Shown in pieces: positions 9,437 to 19,723 of a stretch of 64,000 bases of DNA. Below the pieces are notes generated by a model. The model made no database searches, had not been told where the DNA came from, and worked only from the letters and a program-made list of their open reading frames with translations. Both the position numbers and the translations under genes were made by a program. The first letter of the stretch is position 1. Each line of letters opens with the position of its first letter. The DNA lies in contig NZ_JABBGA010000001.1 of assembly GCF_012927165.1 (NCBI RefSeq), positions 601,170 to 665,169 of the forward strand, written 5' to 3'. Source of the DNA: Zoogloea dura (GTDB lineage Bacteria > Pseudomonadota > Gammaproteobacteria > Burkholderiales > Rhodocyclaceae).

Positions 9437-10057
9437 TTGCGGTACACCATTCTCATCGTTCCCGGCTTTCATGGCAGCGGCCCGGCCCACTGGCAGAGCT
9501 GGCTGCAAGACCGCGTGGCCCAGGCCCGGCGGGTGGACGGCATCGACTGGGAGCGCCCCGTGCTCGCCGACTGGGCGGCCGCGGTGGGCCGCAGCATCGA
9601 CGCGGCCCCCGGCCCAGTGCTGGTGGTGGCCCACAGCTTCGGCTGCCTGGCATCGGTACGTGCCGCGGCCAGGCGCCAGCATCGGGTGGCCGGGCTGATG
9701 CTGGTCGCCCCGGCCGACCCCGAACGCTTCGGCCCGGCCGGTCTCCGCGACCAGGATCGGGAGCCCGGACAACAGAGTGTCGCCGCCCACATTCCCGACA
9801 GCCCCCTCGGAGTGCCCAGCCTGGTCGTGGCGAGCACCAACGATCCGTGGGTACGCCTCTCATCAGCCGCCTACTGGGCCGACCGATGGGGCAGTCTGCT
9901 GGTCAATGTCGGAGCGGCCGGCCACATCAACGTGGATTCGGGTCACGGCCCCTGGCCCCGCGGCCTCGAGCTGCTCGACGCACTTCATGCCACCTGCGAC
10001 GGGCTGCCGCTGGGCAGCATCAACGAGCGTCCCGGCCAGCAGGCTGCTGCCCACTGA
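9437..10057 (+). CDS. Alpha/beta hydrolase of the RBBP9/YdeN family
   Basis: A 206-residue serine hydrolase. It starts YTILIVPGFHGSGPAHWQSW, typical of RBBP9/YdeN. The nucleophile Ser lies in VVAHSFGC, the Asp in ASTNDPW and the His in GHINVDSGHG, so the triad is intact. I chose a TTG start (9437) because GGAG sits 8 bp upstream at 9425-9428 and the protein family begins right there; no in-frame ATG is nearby. The substrate is unknown. Confidence 0.8.
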   Translation: MRYTILIVPGFHGSGPAHWQSWLQDRVAQARRVDGIDWERPVLADWAAAVGRSIDAAPGPVLVVAHSFGCLASVRAAARRQHRVAGLMLVAPADPERFGPAGLRDQDREPGQQSVAAHIPDSPLGVPSLVVASTNDPWVRLSSAAYWADRWGSLLVNVGAAGHINVDSGHGPWPRGLELLDALHATCDGLPLGSINERPGQQAAAH

Positions 10058-10102
10058 TTCCGGAGGTCGTACCGCCATTGGTGGAACCCCGCCAGATGCG
10101 GC

Positions 10103-10137
10103 GAGGCCCGGACAGCAGGCATGCCGGTCCGGGCCTC
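10103..10137. terminator. Hairpin between convergent genes
   Basis: Perfect 11-bp stem GAGGCCCGGAC / GTCCGGGCCTC with a 13-base loop, in the 107-bp gap between the hydrolase gene and cysB, which converge. There is no clear T-run on either side, so it may act in either direction but weakly. Confidence 0.5.
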
Positions 10138-10164
10138 GATGTGTGAGGGAACTCGCCCGGTCGA

Positions 10165-11112
10165 TCAGAACTCCGGACCGTAGCCCTCCTTGTCCGGCCG
10201 CAGAGCGGCACGCACCACGACTTCGCTCAGGGATTCCGCGCACAACTCGATGAAACGGTAGGCAAAGCCGCGCAGGAAGTGCCCGCGTCGCACCGCGATG
10301 CGGGTGATGTTCTCCTCGAACAGGTGGCTGCTCGGCAACATGTGCAGGCCCTGGTCCCGGTTCGGGTCGTAGGCCATCGACGCCACGATCCCCACGCCCA
10401 GCCCCAGCTCCACGTAGGCCTTGATCACGTCCGCATCGAGGGCCGACATCACCACGTCGGGCGTCAGTCCGGCCTTGGCGAAGGTCTCGTCGATCTTCGC
10501 CCGGCCGGTGAAGCCTTCGTGATAGGTGATCACCGGATGCTCGGCAATCGCTTCCAGGGTGAGCGGCTCGACCGACTCCAGCGGATGGCCGACCGGCACG
10601 ATCACCGAATGGTGCCAGCCGTAATACGGGAAGGACACGAAGTCGGGCACCCCTGCGAGGGACTCCGTTGCAATGCCGATATCGGCACGACCGTCCTGCA
10701 GCATGGTGACGATCTCCGTCGGGCTGGCCTGGTGCAGCACCAGGTGCACCTTCGGGAAGGCCTGCTTGAACTGGGTGACCACCCGCGGCAGCGCATAACG
10801 TGCCTGGGTGTGGGTGGTCACCACGGTGAGCTGGCCGTGGTCCTTGTTGCTGAACTGCTCGGCGATGCTCTTGATGTTGCGGGCATCCATGAGCATGCGA
10901 TCCACGATGTGGACCAGCTCCTGGCCCGGCTCGGTCAGGCCGAGCAGGCGCTTGCCCTTGCGGATGAAAAGTTCGAGGCCGAGCTCGTCCTCGAGGTCCT
11001 TGATGTGCTTCGACACGCCTGACTGAGAGGTGAACAAGGCATTGGCCACCTCCGTCAGGTTGAAATTGCGGCGCACCGTCTCGTGGATGATGCGCAATTG
11101 CTGAAAATTCAT
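10165..11112 (-). CDS. cysB: LysR-type regulator CysB
   Basis: Transcription activator of sulfate assimilation genes, normally responsive to (N-/O-)acetylserine. The 315 residues have an N-terminal winged helix ([41 protein letters not shown]) shown here only in outline: key stretch TSQSGVSKHIKDLE near residues 28-41. The C-terminal effector domain contains TTHTQARYALP, the sulfate/inducer-pocket signature of CysB/Cbl. It overlaps the cysA stop (TGATG), so it is the last gene of the sulfate transport operon and probably autoregulated with it. Confidence 0.95.
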   Translation of the reverse strand: MNFQQLRIIHETVRRNFNLTEVANALFTSQSGVSKHIKDLEDELGLELFIRKGKRLLGLTEPGQELVHIVDRMLMDARNIKSIAEQFSNKDHGQLTVVTTHTQARYALPRVVTQFKQAFPKVHLVLHQASPTEIVTMLQDGRADIGIATESLAGVPDFVSFPYYGWHHSVIVPVGHPLESVEPLTLEAIAEHPVITYHEGFTGRAKIDETFAKAGLTPDVVMSALDADVIKAYVELGLGVGIVASMAYDPNRDQGLHMLPSSHLFEENITRIAVRRGHFLRGFAYRFIELCAESLSEVVVRAALRPDKEGYGPEF

Positions 11113-12221
11113 CAGATCACCCAGTTTGGCGCCTGGCTGGCGCCACTTGCAGCAGCATTACGTTCAAAAACCCTGAGGCGGGAGGGTACCAGACGAACGG
11201 CCTGACCTTCCTCCAGCCCCAGTCGGGCGACCTCGGCGCGGGTGATCTCCACCTCGAAAACCTCGCCCGTGGAGCCATTCAGGCCATCCAGCTCGACCCG
11301 GGCCGTCACACCAAAGGCCAGGATGCGGCTGATCTTCGCGGCCACCCCACCGGCCTCGCTGCCATCCACCACGATGTCGATCTCGTGCGGGCGGGCAAAG
11401 GCGAACACCTCGGAGCCGTGGGCAAGGTCCACCTTGCCCGGCGCCAGCCGGTCCTCACCCACATGCACCGCCTCGCCTTCGACGCGGCCGTGAAAGAGGT
11501 TCACCGAGCCCAGGAAGCTGTACACGAAGGGCGATGCCGGGTGGCGATAGACCTCTTCCGGAGTGCCCACCTGCTCGACCTTGCCATGGTCCATCAGCAC
11601 TACCCGGTCGGCCACTTCCAGCGCCTCTTCCTGATCGTGGGTGACGAAGATCGAGGTGATGTGCAGCTCATCGTGCAGGCGGCGCAGCCAGCGGCGCAGC
11701 TCCTTGCGCACCTTGGCATCGAGGGCGCCGAAGGGCTCGTCGAGGAGCAGCACCCGCGGCTCCACGGCCAGGGCGCGGGCCAGCGCAATGCGCTGGCGCT
11801 GGCCGCCGGACAGCTGGCTCGGGAAACGGTCGGCCACCCAGTCGAGCTGGACCAGCTTGAGCAGCTCCAGCACCTTGGCCTTGATCGCCTTCTCCGACGG
11901 GCGCGTGGCGCGCGGCTTCATGCGCATGCCGAAGGCCACGTTGTCGAAGACGGTCATGTGGCGGAACAGGGCGTAGTGCTGGAACACGAAACCCACCTGA
12001 CGCTCGCGCACATGGGTGTCCGACGCGTCCTGCCCTTCCAGCAGCACCTGGCCGCTGTCGGCCGACTCCAGCCCGGCGATGATGCGCAGCAGGGTGGTCT
12101 TGCCGCAACCGGAGGGGCCCAGCAGGGCCACCAGCTCGCCGGTGGGAAAGTCGAGGGACACGTCCTGCAGCGCCGTGAAGCTGCCGAACTGCTTGCGGAT
12201 GTTATTGACCTGGATGCTCAT
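11112..12221 (-). CDS. cysA: Sulfate/thiosulfate ABC transporter ATP-binding protein
   Basis: Drives sulfate import with CysT and CysW. The 369 residues carry Walker [10 protein letters not shown] (around 34-42), signature [15 protein letters not shown], Walker [13 protein letters not shown] and the H-loop [12 protein letters not shown]-terminal TOBE-like domain follows from about residue 240. It starts 45 bp after cysW and overlaps cysB at its stop. Confidence 0.97.
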   Translation of the reverse strand: MSIQVNNIRKQFGSFTALQDVSLDFPTGELVALLGPSGCGKTTLLRIIAGLESADSGQVLLEGQDASDTHVRERQVGFVFQHYALFRHMTVFDNVAFGMRMKPRATRPSEKAIKAKVLELLKLVQLDWVADRFPSQLSGGQRQRIALARALAVEPRVLLLDEPFGALDAKVRKELRRWLRRLHDELHITSIFVTHDQEEALEVADRVVLMDHGKVEQVGTPEEVYRHPASPFVYSFLGSVNLFHGRVEGEAVHVGEDRLAPGKVDLAHGSEVFAFARPHEIDIVVDGSEAGGVAAKISRILAFGVTARVELDGLNGSTGEVFEVEITRAEVARLGLEEGQAVRLVPSRLRVFERNAAASGASQAPNWVI

Positions 12222-12266
12222 CTGTTCATTCCTCGCGTGTATTCGCTTCCGCCCCGGGGCGGTGGT

Positions 12267-13163
12267 TCATTCGTCGTCGTTGCCGAAGCTGGACTTGCCG
12301 GCCTGGCGCTCGACCCACCCCTTGATGACCAGGGTCACCAGGGCCAGCAGGGCCAGCAGGGAGGCCACCGCAAAGGCGGCCGCGAACTGGTATTCGTTGT
12401 AGAGAATCTCCACGTGCAGCGGCATGGTGTTGGTCATGCCGCGGATGTGGCCGGACACCACGCTGACCGCACCGAACTCGCCCATCGCCCGGGCGTTGCA
12501 CAGGATCACGCCGTACAGCAGGCCCCACTTCACGTTAGGCAGGGTCACATGCCAGAAGGTCTGCCAGCCCCGCGCGCCCAGCACGACCGCGGCCTCCTCC
12601 TCCTCCTTGCCCTGGGCCTCCATCAGCGGAATCAGCTCACGGGCAACGAAGGGGAAGGTCACGAAGACCGTCGCCAGCACGATGCCCGGCACCGCGAAGA
12701 TGACCCTCACGTCATGGTCAGACAGCCACGGGCCGAACCAGCCCTGGGCGCCGAACACGAGCACGTAGATCAGGCCCGAGACCACCGGCGACACCGAGAA
12801 CGGCAGGTCGATCAGGGTGATCAGGAAGTGCTTGCCGCGGAAGTCGAACTTGGTGATGGCCCACGCCGCCGACACCCCGAACACCAGGTTGAGGGGCACG
12901 GCGATCAGCGCGGCGGTCAGGGTCAGCCGGACCGCCGCGAGGGCGTCCGGCTCCAGCAGCGCGTTGATGTAGGTATCCCAGCCCTTGCGGAAGGCCTCCA
13001 CAAACACCGCCACCAGCGGCAGCAGCAGGAAGAAGGCAAAGAAGCTCATCGAGACTGCGATCAGCGCCCACTTCACCCAGGTCGGCTCGCGGGTGGCGGC
13101 CTTGGATTCAAAGCGGGCGGACTGGTCCCCCGCCCCATGCAGAACTGCAACAGCGCCAGCCAT
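12267..13163 (-). CDS. cysW: Sulfate ABC transporter permease CysW
   Basis: A 298-residue inner-membrane permease with six predicted helices and the EAA loop that docks to CysA (region [19 protein letters not shown] followed by a Gly). An approximately 30-residue N-terminal cytoplasmic tail precedes the first helix. It overlaps the cysT stop by 1 bp, so the permease subunits are translationally coupled. Confidence 0.96.
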   Translation of the reverse strand: MAGAVAVLHGAGDQSARFESKAATREPTWVKWALIAVSMSFFAFFLLLPLVAVFVEAFRKGWDTYINALLEPDALAAVRLTLTAALIAVPLNLVFGVSAAWAITKFDFRGKHFLITLIDLPFSVSPVVSGLIYVLVFGAQGWFGPWLSDHDVRVIFAVPGIVLATVFVTFPFVARELIPLMEAQGKEEEEAAVVLGARGWQTFWHVTLPNVKWGLLYGVILCNARAMGEFGAVSVVSGHIRGMTNTMPLHVEILYNEYQFAAAFAVASLLALLALVTLVIKGWVERQAGKSSFGNDDE

Positions 13164-14002
13164 CAGCGGGCCCTCCCGGTACGTTTGGCTGTCCAGGCCT
13201 GGAGGCCGTTGATGATCAGCAGCAGGATGAAGGAAAAGATCAGCATCACCACCGCCACCGCTGTGGCGCCGGCATAGTCATACTGCTCGAGCTTGGTGAT
13301 GATCATCAGCGGGGTGATCTCCGACACCATGGGAATGTTTCCGGCGATGAAGATCACCGAGCCGTACTCACCCACGGCACGCGCAAAAGCCAGCGCGAAG
13401 CCCGTCAGCAGCGCCGGGAACAGGGTCGGGAAGACCACGTAGCGGAAGGCCTGCCAGCGGCTGGCACCGAGGCTCACCGCAGCCTCTTCGTATTCGGTGT
13501 CCAGGTCCTCGAGAATCGGCTGGACGGTCCGCACCACGAAGGGCAGGCCGATGAAGACCAGCGCCACCAGCACCCCGAGCGGCGTGAAGGCCACCTTGAT
13601 GCCCAGCGGCTCCAGCACGCTGCCGACCCAGCCGTTCTTGGCATACAGAGCGGTCAGGGCAATGCCGGCCACCGCCGTGGGCAGGGCGAAGGGCAGATCC
13701 ACCAGGGCGTCGACCAGGCGCTTGCCGGGAAAGGAATAGCGCACCAGCACCCAGGCCAGCATCAGGCCGAACACTGCGTTGATGGCCGCGGCGATCAGCG
13801 AGGCGCCAAAGGACAGCCGGTAGGACGCCAACACCCGCGGCGAGGTGGCGGCATCCCAGAAATGCTCGAACCCCAGCGAACCCGCCTTGAAAAACACCGC
13901 CGCCAGCGGGATCAGCACGATCAGCGACAGGTAGCCCAGGGTGTAGCCCAGGCTCAGGCCGAAGCCGGGCAGCACGCGGAAGGAAGTCGACGACGAAGCC
14001 AT
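13163..14002 (-). CDS. cysT: Sulfate ABC transporter permease CysT (CysU)
   Basis: A 279-residue inner-membrane permease with six helices. The start [15 protein letters not shown] and the EAA loop [17 protein letters not shown] are typical of CysT. It pairs with CysW to form the channel fed by the periplasmic sulfate-binding protein. It overlaps sbp by 1 bp. Confidence 0.96.
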   Translation of the reverse strand: MASSSTSFRVLPGFGLSLGYTLGYLSLIVLIPLAAVFFKAGSLGFEHFWDAATSPRVLASYRLSFGASLIAAAINAVFGLMLAWVLVRYSFPGKRLVDALVDLPFALPTAVAGIALTALYAKNGWVGSVLEPLGIKVAFTPLGVLVALVFIGLPFVVRTVQPILEDLDTEYEEAAVSLGASRWQAFRYVVFPTLFPALLTGFALAFARAVGEYGSVIFIAGNIPMVSEITPLMIITKLEQYDYAGATAVAVVMLIFSFILLLIINGLQAWTAKRTGRAR

Positions 14003-15015
14003 CAGCGTTTCACCACGATCTGGTCATACACACCGCCATCGGCAAAGTGGGTCTTCTGCACCGCATCCCAGCCGCCGAGCTTCTCTTCCACGGTGAAGGT
14101 CTTCACCGCCGGGAAACGGCTGGCGTACTTCTTCAGGATCGCCGGATCACGCGGGCGGAAGTGGTGCCGGGCGATGATCTCCTGGCCTTCCGGGGCGAAC
14201 AGGAAGTTCAGGTAGGCTTCAGCGGCCTTGCGGGTGCCGCGCTTGTCGACCACCTTGTTCACCACCGCCACCGGCGCCGCGGCCTCGATGGACAGGGAGG
14301 GGTAGACCACGTCGAACTTGTCGCCGCCCACTTCCTGGTCGATCAAGGTGGCTTCGTTCTCGAAGGTGATCAGCACGTCGCCGATATCCCGCTGGGTGAA
14401 GGTGGTGGTGGCGCCGCGGCCGCCGCCGTCCAACACCGGCACGTTGGCAAACAGCTTGGTGACGAAGTCGCGGGCGCCCGCCTCGTTGCCGCTCTTCTGC
14501 AGCGCGTAGCCCCAGGCCGCCAGATAGGTGTAGCGGCCGTTGCCGGAAGTCTTGGGATTGGGCACGATCACCTGCAGGCCGGCACGGGTCAGGTCGGACC
14601 AGTCCTTGATACCCTTGGGGTTGCCCTTCCGGACCAGGAAGATGGTGGTGGTGGTGTAAGGCGCGGCATCATGGGGAAAGGCCTTGCGCCAGGCCGGCGA
14701 CACCAGGCCGTTCTTCACCAGGGCCTCGATGTCCGGCGCCTGGTTCATGGTCACAACGTCGGCCTCCAGACCGGCCACGACAGACTGAACCTGCTTGCTG
14801 GAGCCGCCATGGGACTGATTGATGCCGAGCTTGTCGCCACCCGCCTTCTGCCACTTGGCGATGAAGGCCGGATTCACATCCTTGTAGAGCTCCCGGGACA
14901 CGTCGTAGGAGACATTCAGGAGGGTGGTATCCGCCTGGGCCGATACCGGGCCCAGCGCGGCGATAGCCAGGAGTGCAGCAGCCAGGGGGCGCAGAATGAT
15001 GCGGGTCGGGGACAT
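14002..15015 (-). CDS. sbp: Periplasmic sulfate-binding protein
   Basis: A 337-residue substrate-binding protein. The ATG at 15015 was chosen because AAAAGGAG lies just upstream and it starts a clean signal peptide (MSPTRIILRPLAAALLAIAA, cleaved after SAQA). The mature start TTLLNVSYDVSRELY and the motif with INQSHGGSSKQ (sulfate-binding loop) are diagnostic. It is the first gene of sbp-cysT-cysW-cysA-cysB and supplies sulfate to CysTWA. Confidence 0.96.
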   Translation of the reverse strand: MSPTRIILRPLAAALLAIAALGPVSAQADTTLLNVSYDVSRELYKDVNPAFIAKWQKAGGDKLGINQSHGGSSKQVQSVVAGLEADVVTMNQAPDIEALVKNGLVSPAWRKAFPHDAAPYTTTTIFLVRKGNPKGIKDWSDLTRAGLQVIVPNPKTSGNGRYTYLAAWGYALQKSGNEAGARDFVTKLFANVPVLDGGGRGATTTFTQRDIGDVLITFENEATLIDQEVGGDKFDVVYPSLSIEAAAPVAVVNKVVDKRGTRKAAEAYLNFLFAPEGQEIIARHHFRPRDPAILKKYASRFPAVKTFTVEEKLGGWDAVQKTHFADGGVYDQIVVKR

Positions 15016-15211
15016 GGAGCTTCTCCTTTTATTCGAGTAGGCCTCGAGTCTAGGGAGGAGCCGCAACGCACCAAACCAATAAAAACGGCTTTATATATTC
15101 CTCAATGGAAAATGCGACAACCTCGATCCGTTCACATGGTTATAAACAAACCGCGCCGCTCCCGAAAACACCCCTGAAACCGAACCCAACCCCCCATCAC
15201 CGAGAGCCCCC
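15016..15211. promoter_or_regulatory. Divergent intergenic region, sbp operon promoter
   Basis: A 196-bp gap between sbp (minus) and the lipoprotein gene (plus). An A+T-rich patch at about 15080-15115 (containing TTTATATATT on the plus strand) is the likely promoter/CysB region of the sulfate operon. I could not define individual CysB sites. Confidence 0.35.
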
Positions 15212-15745
15212 ATGAAACCCCTCAGCCCGGCCTCCACCCTCGCAGCCCTGTGCCTGAGCCTCGCCGCCTGCGCGCAACTTCCACTGGCAGGCGACCCTGC
15301 AGCAATCCGCAGCCTGGCCGATGCCCGGCGCATCCTGGGCGACCCGGCCCTGCGCTGGTCCAATCCGGATGGCGGCGAACAGCTCGCCTTCCCCCAGGGC
15401 CCGATGGGCTACCGGACCTGGATGGTGCATACGGCGGCCGACGGGCGGGTCCTGTCCATGGAGAACGTGATGAGCATGGCTCATTTCGCCCGCATCCTGC
15501 CCGGCATGAGCCAGGACGAGGTGCTGCGCATCCTGGGGCCGTCCTATCCCGGCTGGACGGTGTATTACAAGGCGCGGGACGAGCTGGTGTGGGAGTGGCG
15601 CTACTGCGACGTGTGGGCCGAGCCGGCGCGCTTTGACGTGCTCTTCGACGGCCGCAGTGCCACCGTGCGCAGCACCATGAGCCAACCCGAAAGGTTGTCC
15701 CAACCCTGGGGCCGGGGCGACCGGCGGGAGTGGTGCAGTCCCTGA
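15212..15745 (+). CDS. Predicted outer-membrane lipoprotein
   Basis: A 177-residue protein with a lipoprotein signal: hydrophobic core then LSLAAC, Cys at about residue 20. The mature part repeats the pattern of small SmpA/BamE-like folds (GMSQDEVLRILG, with a Trp-rich strand LVWEWRYCD). I infer an envelope lipoprotein of unknown role. It is monocistronic and converges with the CBS-domain gene 55 bp downstream. Two further Cys residues (CD and C-terminal WCSP) might form a disulfide. Confidence 0.6.
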   Translation: MKPLSPASTLAALCLSLAACAQLPLAGDPAAIRSLADARRILGDPALRWSNPDGGEQLAFPQGPMGYRTWMVHTAADGRVLSMENVMSMAHFARILPGMSQDEVLRILGPSYPGWTVYYKARDELVWEWRYCDVWAEPARFDVLFDGRSATVRSTMSQPERLSQPWGRGDRREWCSP

Positions 15746-15800
15746 GGGTACAAGCCCCGGGTATCCCTCTGGAGTGCAGCCGCCATGACCAGCGGGGGGG

Positions 15801-17114
15801 CTAGTCCTCTTCCACAGGTGCCAGGGCCAGTGACATCAACACCTTGTCCACCCGGTTGCGGTCCATGTCCATGACCTCGAAGCGCCAGCCCAGTACCTCA
15901 AAGTGATCGGTGGCCACCGGCACACGGCCCAGGCTATGCATGATGAAGCCCCCCAGGGTGTTGAAGGAATGCTCCTCTTCCCCGGGCAGGTCATCGAAGA
16001 TATCCAGCTGCGACTTGAGGCGCTCGATGCCCACGTCGCCATCCACCAGCCAGGAGCCGTCCTCGCGCTGCAGCATGTCGCGGTCTTCCGGCGCCTCGGG
16101 CACCGACAGCTCGCCAACGATCGCAGCGAGCACGTCGGTCAGGGTCACCAGGCCCTGCACATCGCCGTATTCGTCAATCAACAGGGCGAACTGCAGACGG
16201 GCCCGCCGGAAGCTCTCGAGCAGCTGGGTGGTGGACACGGTCTCCGGCACGTACAGCGGCGGGCGCAGCATGGTCTCCAGATCGGCCAGCTTGAGACGTT
16301 CCCCGCGCAGGGTCTTTTTCAGCAGATCGCCGGTCTGGAGTACCCCGAGGATATGCTCAAGGCCGTCGCGGCATACCACGACACGGGAATAGCAGGTATC
16401 CACCAGGCTCTGCCATACCGTCTCTTCATCCTCATCCAGGTCGATCACGAACATCTCCCGGCGGGGCGTCATGATCGCCGAGATGCGCTGTTCATCCAGG
16501 CGCAGCACATTGGAAACGATTTCCTGCTCGCTCTCGTGGAAGACCCCAGCTTCGGCCCCCTGCTCCATCAGCACCTTGATCTCGTCATCGGTGACCGGCG
16601 GCTCTTCCTTGCGACGGGCGCCCAGCAGGCGGAGGATGGCCGCCGAGGTGCCGGACAGCACAGTGACCAGCGGATGGGACACGCGGGCCAGGATTATCAT
16701 CGGCCGGGCGATCAGGGTGGCAATGCCCTCGGGCGCCAGCAGGGCCAGGCGCTTGGGCACCAGTTCACCGACCACGACCGAGAAATAGGTCAGGCCAATC
16801 ACGGTCAGGGTGAGGGACACGCCCCTGGCGTAGGGCTCCACCAGGGAGAAGTGGGACAACCACTCAGCCAGCGGATCGGAGATTGCCGCTTCGCCGATGG
16901 CACCGCTGAGAATCCCTACCGATGTGATCCCGACCTGGATGGTGGACAGGAAGCCCGAGGGTTCCTGATGAAGCTGGAGCGCCGACTCAGCGCCAGGGCT
17001 GCCGTCGTCGGCAAGGTTCTGAAGACGGGACTTGCGGGATGACACCACCGCCATCTCGGACATGGCGAACACGCCATTGAGGAGAATGAGCAGCAGCAGG
17101 AGGAGTAGATCCAT
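15801..17114 (-). CDS. HlyC/CorC (TlyC) family CBS-domain membrane protein
   Basis: A 437-residue protein: an N-terminal DUF21/CNNM transmembrane domain (about 1-190, starting MDLLLLLLLILLNGVFAMSE), a CBS pair (about 205-330) and a C-terminal CorC_HlyC domain (about 345-430). Such proteins are linked to Mg2+/Co2+ efflux or resistance; the older 'haemolysin' label is not well founded. ATG 17114 was preferred over 17270 because it begins directly at the first helix. Confidence 0.9.
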   Translation of the reverse strand: MDLLLLLLLILLNGVFAMSEMAVVSSRKSRLQNLADDGSPGAESALQLHQEPSGFLSTIQVGITSVGILSGAIGEAAISDPLAEWLSHFSLVEPYARGVSLTLTVIGLTYFSVVVGELVPKRLALLAPEGIATLIARPMIILARVSHPLVTVLSGTSAAILRLLGARRKEEPPVTDDEIKVLMEQGAEAGVFHESEQEIVSNVLRLDEQRISAIMTPRREMFVIDLDEDEETVWQSLVDTCYSRVVVCRDGLEHILGVLQTGDLLKKTLRGERLKLADLETMLRPPLYVPETVSTTQLLESFRRARLQFALLIDEYGDVQGLVTLTDVLAAIVGELSVPEAPEDRDMLQREDGSWLVDGDVGIERLKSQLDIFDDLPGEEEHSFNTLGGFIMHSLGRVPVATDHFEVLGWRFEVMDMDRNRVDKVLMSLALAPVEED

Positions 17115-17305
17115 CAGTTGAGCGGGCCGCACATGCGGTACGACCCGGGGGTTTAACGAGCCGCCATTGTAACGGCTGGAGGCCTTTATACGAAAAGGGC
17201 CTTCCCTCCGTCCCGTGGGGCCTGAACAGTGCGCGCGCCGCCAAACGGGGAATTCCGTTACAAAAAGCATCCCGGGCTGGCAGACGCCGGTCTAAAATCC
17301 GGGCG

Positions 17306-18190
17306 ATGTCGGCTGTACCCCACCCTTCCCCGTCGCGGTCCCTGCGCCTGGCGATCGCGATTTCGCTGGTCGTCCATGCGCTCGTCCTGCTGATCCCGTC
17401 CAGCCCCCCTGAAGGGCGGGACACCTCGGCCTCGCCACTGCAGGCCCGCCTCGCGCCCCGGCCCCAGGAGCAGCTTGCCCGGCAGCCCGCCTCGCCCGCC
17501 GAGATCCGCCCCGCCAAGCGGACGCCCAGCAAGGAAACACGCCAGGCCAAGGCCCCTGAATCACGGCCGCGCGTCATCACCGCCCGCAAACCCTCCCCTT
17601 CCAGCCTGCCCCAGGCCGAGTCGCCGCCCACCTGGAGCGTCGCCCAGAAAGAGGAGATGAACCGCTTCCTGGACGAACTCTCCAGTGAAGCCAAGGCCCG
17701 CCCGCAACCCAACCTGGCCGAACGCTCCATGGCCATGGCCCGCGAGATTGCCCGGGAGGGCGTGCGCGACGGCGGCAGCCGTCGCCGGGACGACTCCGGC
17801 GAGCTCGTCGAGCGCATCCCCGACAGCCCCCCGGTCGATCCCTTCAGCCTGGAGTTCTACCTGGACGCCCTGGTCAAGAAGCTCAACCGCAGCGCCTCCT
17901 TCGTCAAGAACGACCCCCGCACCCGGGGCATCCACGGGGCCGCCGTCGAAGTCCGCCTCAACCCGGACGGCAGCCTGAAGAGCTTCAAGATCGTCCAGGC
18001 CGGCGACCAACAGGAAGAGATTGCCTTCGTCCGCTCGGTGGTCGAGCGGGCCGTACCCTTTGCGGCCTTCCCGCCCGACATCGTCAAGTCGGCCCGCTCC
18101 CTGGCCCTGATGATCTGCATCCAGCCAGCCGGGCTGGGCGGCGATGGTTTCGGCTTCACCCGCCGCCCCGAAGGCAGCCGCTGCTCCTAG
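17306..18190 (+). CDS. TonB-like energy transducer
   Basis: A 294-residue protein with one N-terminal helix (RLAIAISLVVHALVLLIP, about residues 13-30), a Pro/Arg/Lys-rich periplasmic spacer, and a C-terminal region (about 175-285) with VEVRLNPDGSLKSFKIV and an AFPPDI motif typical of TonB/TolA C-terminal domains. It may partner the ExbB/ExbD pair at 4.4-5.4 kb or a TolA-like complex. A TAAAAT -10-like box (17293-17298) lies 7 bp before the ATG with no ribosome site, suggesting a leaderless transcript. Confidence 0.7.
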   Translation: MSAVPHPSPSRSLRLAIAISLVVHALVLLIPSSPPEGRDTSASPLQARLAPRPQEQLARQPASPAEIRPAKRTPSKETRQAKAPESRPRVITARKPSPSSLPQAESPPTWSVAQKEEMNRFLDELSSEAKARPQPNLAERSMAMAREIAREGVRDGGSRRRDDSGELVERIPDSPPVDPFSLEFYLDALVKKLNRSASFVKNDPRTRGIHGAAVEVRLNPDGSLKSFKIVQAGDQQEEIAFVRSVVERAVPFAAFPPDIVKSARSLALMICIQPAGLGGDGFGFTRRPEGSRCS

Positions 18191-18232
18191 CCCGCGGTAT
18201 CATCGGCACACCCCCACAGCGGAGGTGTCGCC

Positions 18233-19723
18233 ATGTCCTTTCTCCTCGCCCTCGACCAAGGGACCAGCAGCAGCCGGGCCATCGTCTTCAACGACAAGGG
18301 TGAGGCCCTCGGGCTGGCCCAGCAGGAATTCAGGCAGTCCTTTCCCCAGCCCGGCTGGGTCGAGCACGACCCTCTCGAGATATGGCAGACCCAGCTGGCC
18401 TGCGCCCGTGAGGCGCTGCGGGCAGCAGGCCTGGCCGCCGGCCAGATAGCCGCCATCGGCATCGCCAACCAGCGGGAGACCACCGTGCTGTGGGAGCGCG
18501 CCAGCGGCCGCCCCCTGGCCCCCGCCATCGTCTGGCAGGACCGCCGCGGCGTGGGCCATTGTGAACGCCTGAAGGCAGACGGCCACGCGGAATGGATCCG
18601 CGCCCGCACGGGGCTGGAGCTGGACGCCTATTTCTCGGCCACCAAGCTGGCCTGGCTGCTGGCACATGTGCCTGGCGCCCGTCAGCAGGCCGAAAGAGGC
18701 GAGCTCGCCTTCGGCACCATCGACACCTGGCTGGTATGGCAGCTCACCGGCGGCGCCCGCCATGTCACCGACCCGGGCAATGCCTCGCGCACCCTGCTCT
18801 TCGACATCCATCGCCAGGTCTGGGATGAGGACCTGCTCGCCCTCTTCGGCATTCCCCCCAGCCTGCTGCCCGAGGTCGTGGACAGCAGCGGCGTGATGGC
18901 CGAGACCCTGCCCACGCTCTTCGGCCATTCCATTCCGATCGCAGGACTGGCCGGCGACCAGCAGGCCGCCACCTTCGGCCAGGCCTGCCTGCAGCCTGGC
19001 ATGGCCAAGAACACCTATGGCACGGGCTGCTTCCTGATGCTCAACACCGGGCACCAGCCGGTGGAGTCCCGCCATCGCCTGCTGACCACCCTGGGCTGGC
19101 GGCGGGGCGGTGAGACCCACTACATGCTCGAAGGCAGCGTCTTCGTGGCCGGCGCCGTCGTCCAATGGCTGCGCGACGGGCTCGGGCTCATCGATACGGC
19201 GGCGGACATCGAAGCGCTCGCCGCCAGCGTGCCCGACAGCGGCGGCGCCGTGCTGGTGCCGGCTTTCGCCGGCCTGGGCGCCCCCTGGTGGGACGGCCAC
19301 GCCCGCGGCATCCTGGTCGGCCTGACCCGTGGCGTCACCAAGGCACACATCGCCCGCGCAGCCCTGGACGCCATCGCCCTGCAGACCGTCGACCTGGTCG
19401 ACGCCATGGGCCGGGACGGCGCCGGCCCCCTCACCGAGCTGCGGGCCGACGGTGGCGCCGCACGCAACGACCTCCTCCTGCAGATCCAGGCCGACCTGCT
19501 CGGCGTGCCGGTGATCCGCCCGCGCCAGACCGAGACCACCGCCCTCGGCGCCGCCAGCCTGGCCGGCCTGGCGGTGGGCGTGTGGAGTTCCACCGATGCG
19601 CTGGCCAGCCACTGGCAGGCCGAACGCGTATTCGAACCGACCCGCTCGGCCGACTGGCGCGCAAGCCAGCTGAACACCTGGCACCGGGCCGTGGAACGCT
19701 GCCGCGACTGGGCTGCAGAATGA
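18233..19723 (+). CDS. glpK: Glycerol kinase
   Basis: Converts glycerol to glycerol-3-phosphate in the cytoplasm. The 496 residues begin with the FGGY-kinase ATPase motif [16 protein letters not shown] and contain the FGGY signature regions ([12 protein letters not shown] and [17 protein letters not shown], split here across two conserved blocks). GGAGGT lies 7 bp before the ATG. The stop overlaps the start of glpD (ATGA), so the two form an operon. No glpF or glpR is present. Confidence 0.97.
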   Translation: MSFLLALDQGTSSSRAIVFNDKGEALGLAQQEFRQSFPQPGWVEHDPLEIWQTQLACAREALRAAGLAAGQIAAIGIANQRETTVLWERASGRPLAPAIVWQDRRGVGHCERLKADGHAEWIRARTGLELDAYFSATKLAWLLAHVPGARQQAERGELAFGTIDTWLVWQLTGGARHVTDPGNASRTLLFDIHRQVWDEDLLALFGIPPSLLPEVVDSSGVMAETLPTLFGHSIPIAGLAGDQQAATFGQACLQPGMAKNTYGTGCFLMLNTGHQPVESRHRLLTTLGWRRGGETHYMLEGSVFVAGAVVQWLRDGLGLIDTAADIEALAASVPDSGGAVLVPAFAGLGAPWWDGHARGILVGLTRGVTKAHIARAALDAIALQTVDLVDAMGRDGAGPLTELRADGGAARNDLLLQIQADLLGVPVIRPRQTETTALGAASLAGLAVGVWSSTDALASHWQAERVFEPTRSADWRASQLNTWHRAVERCRDWAAE

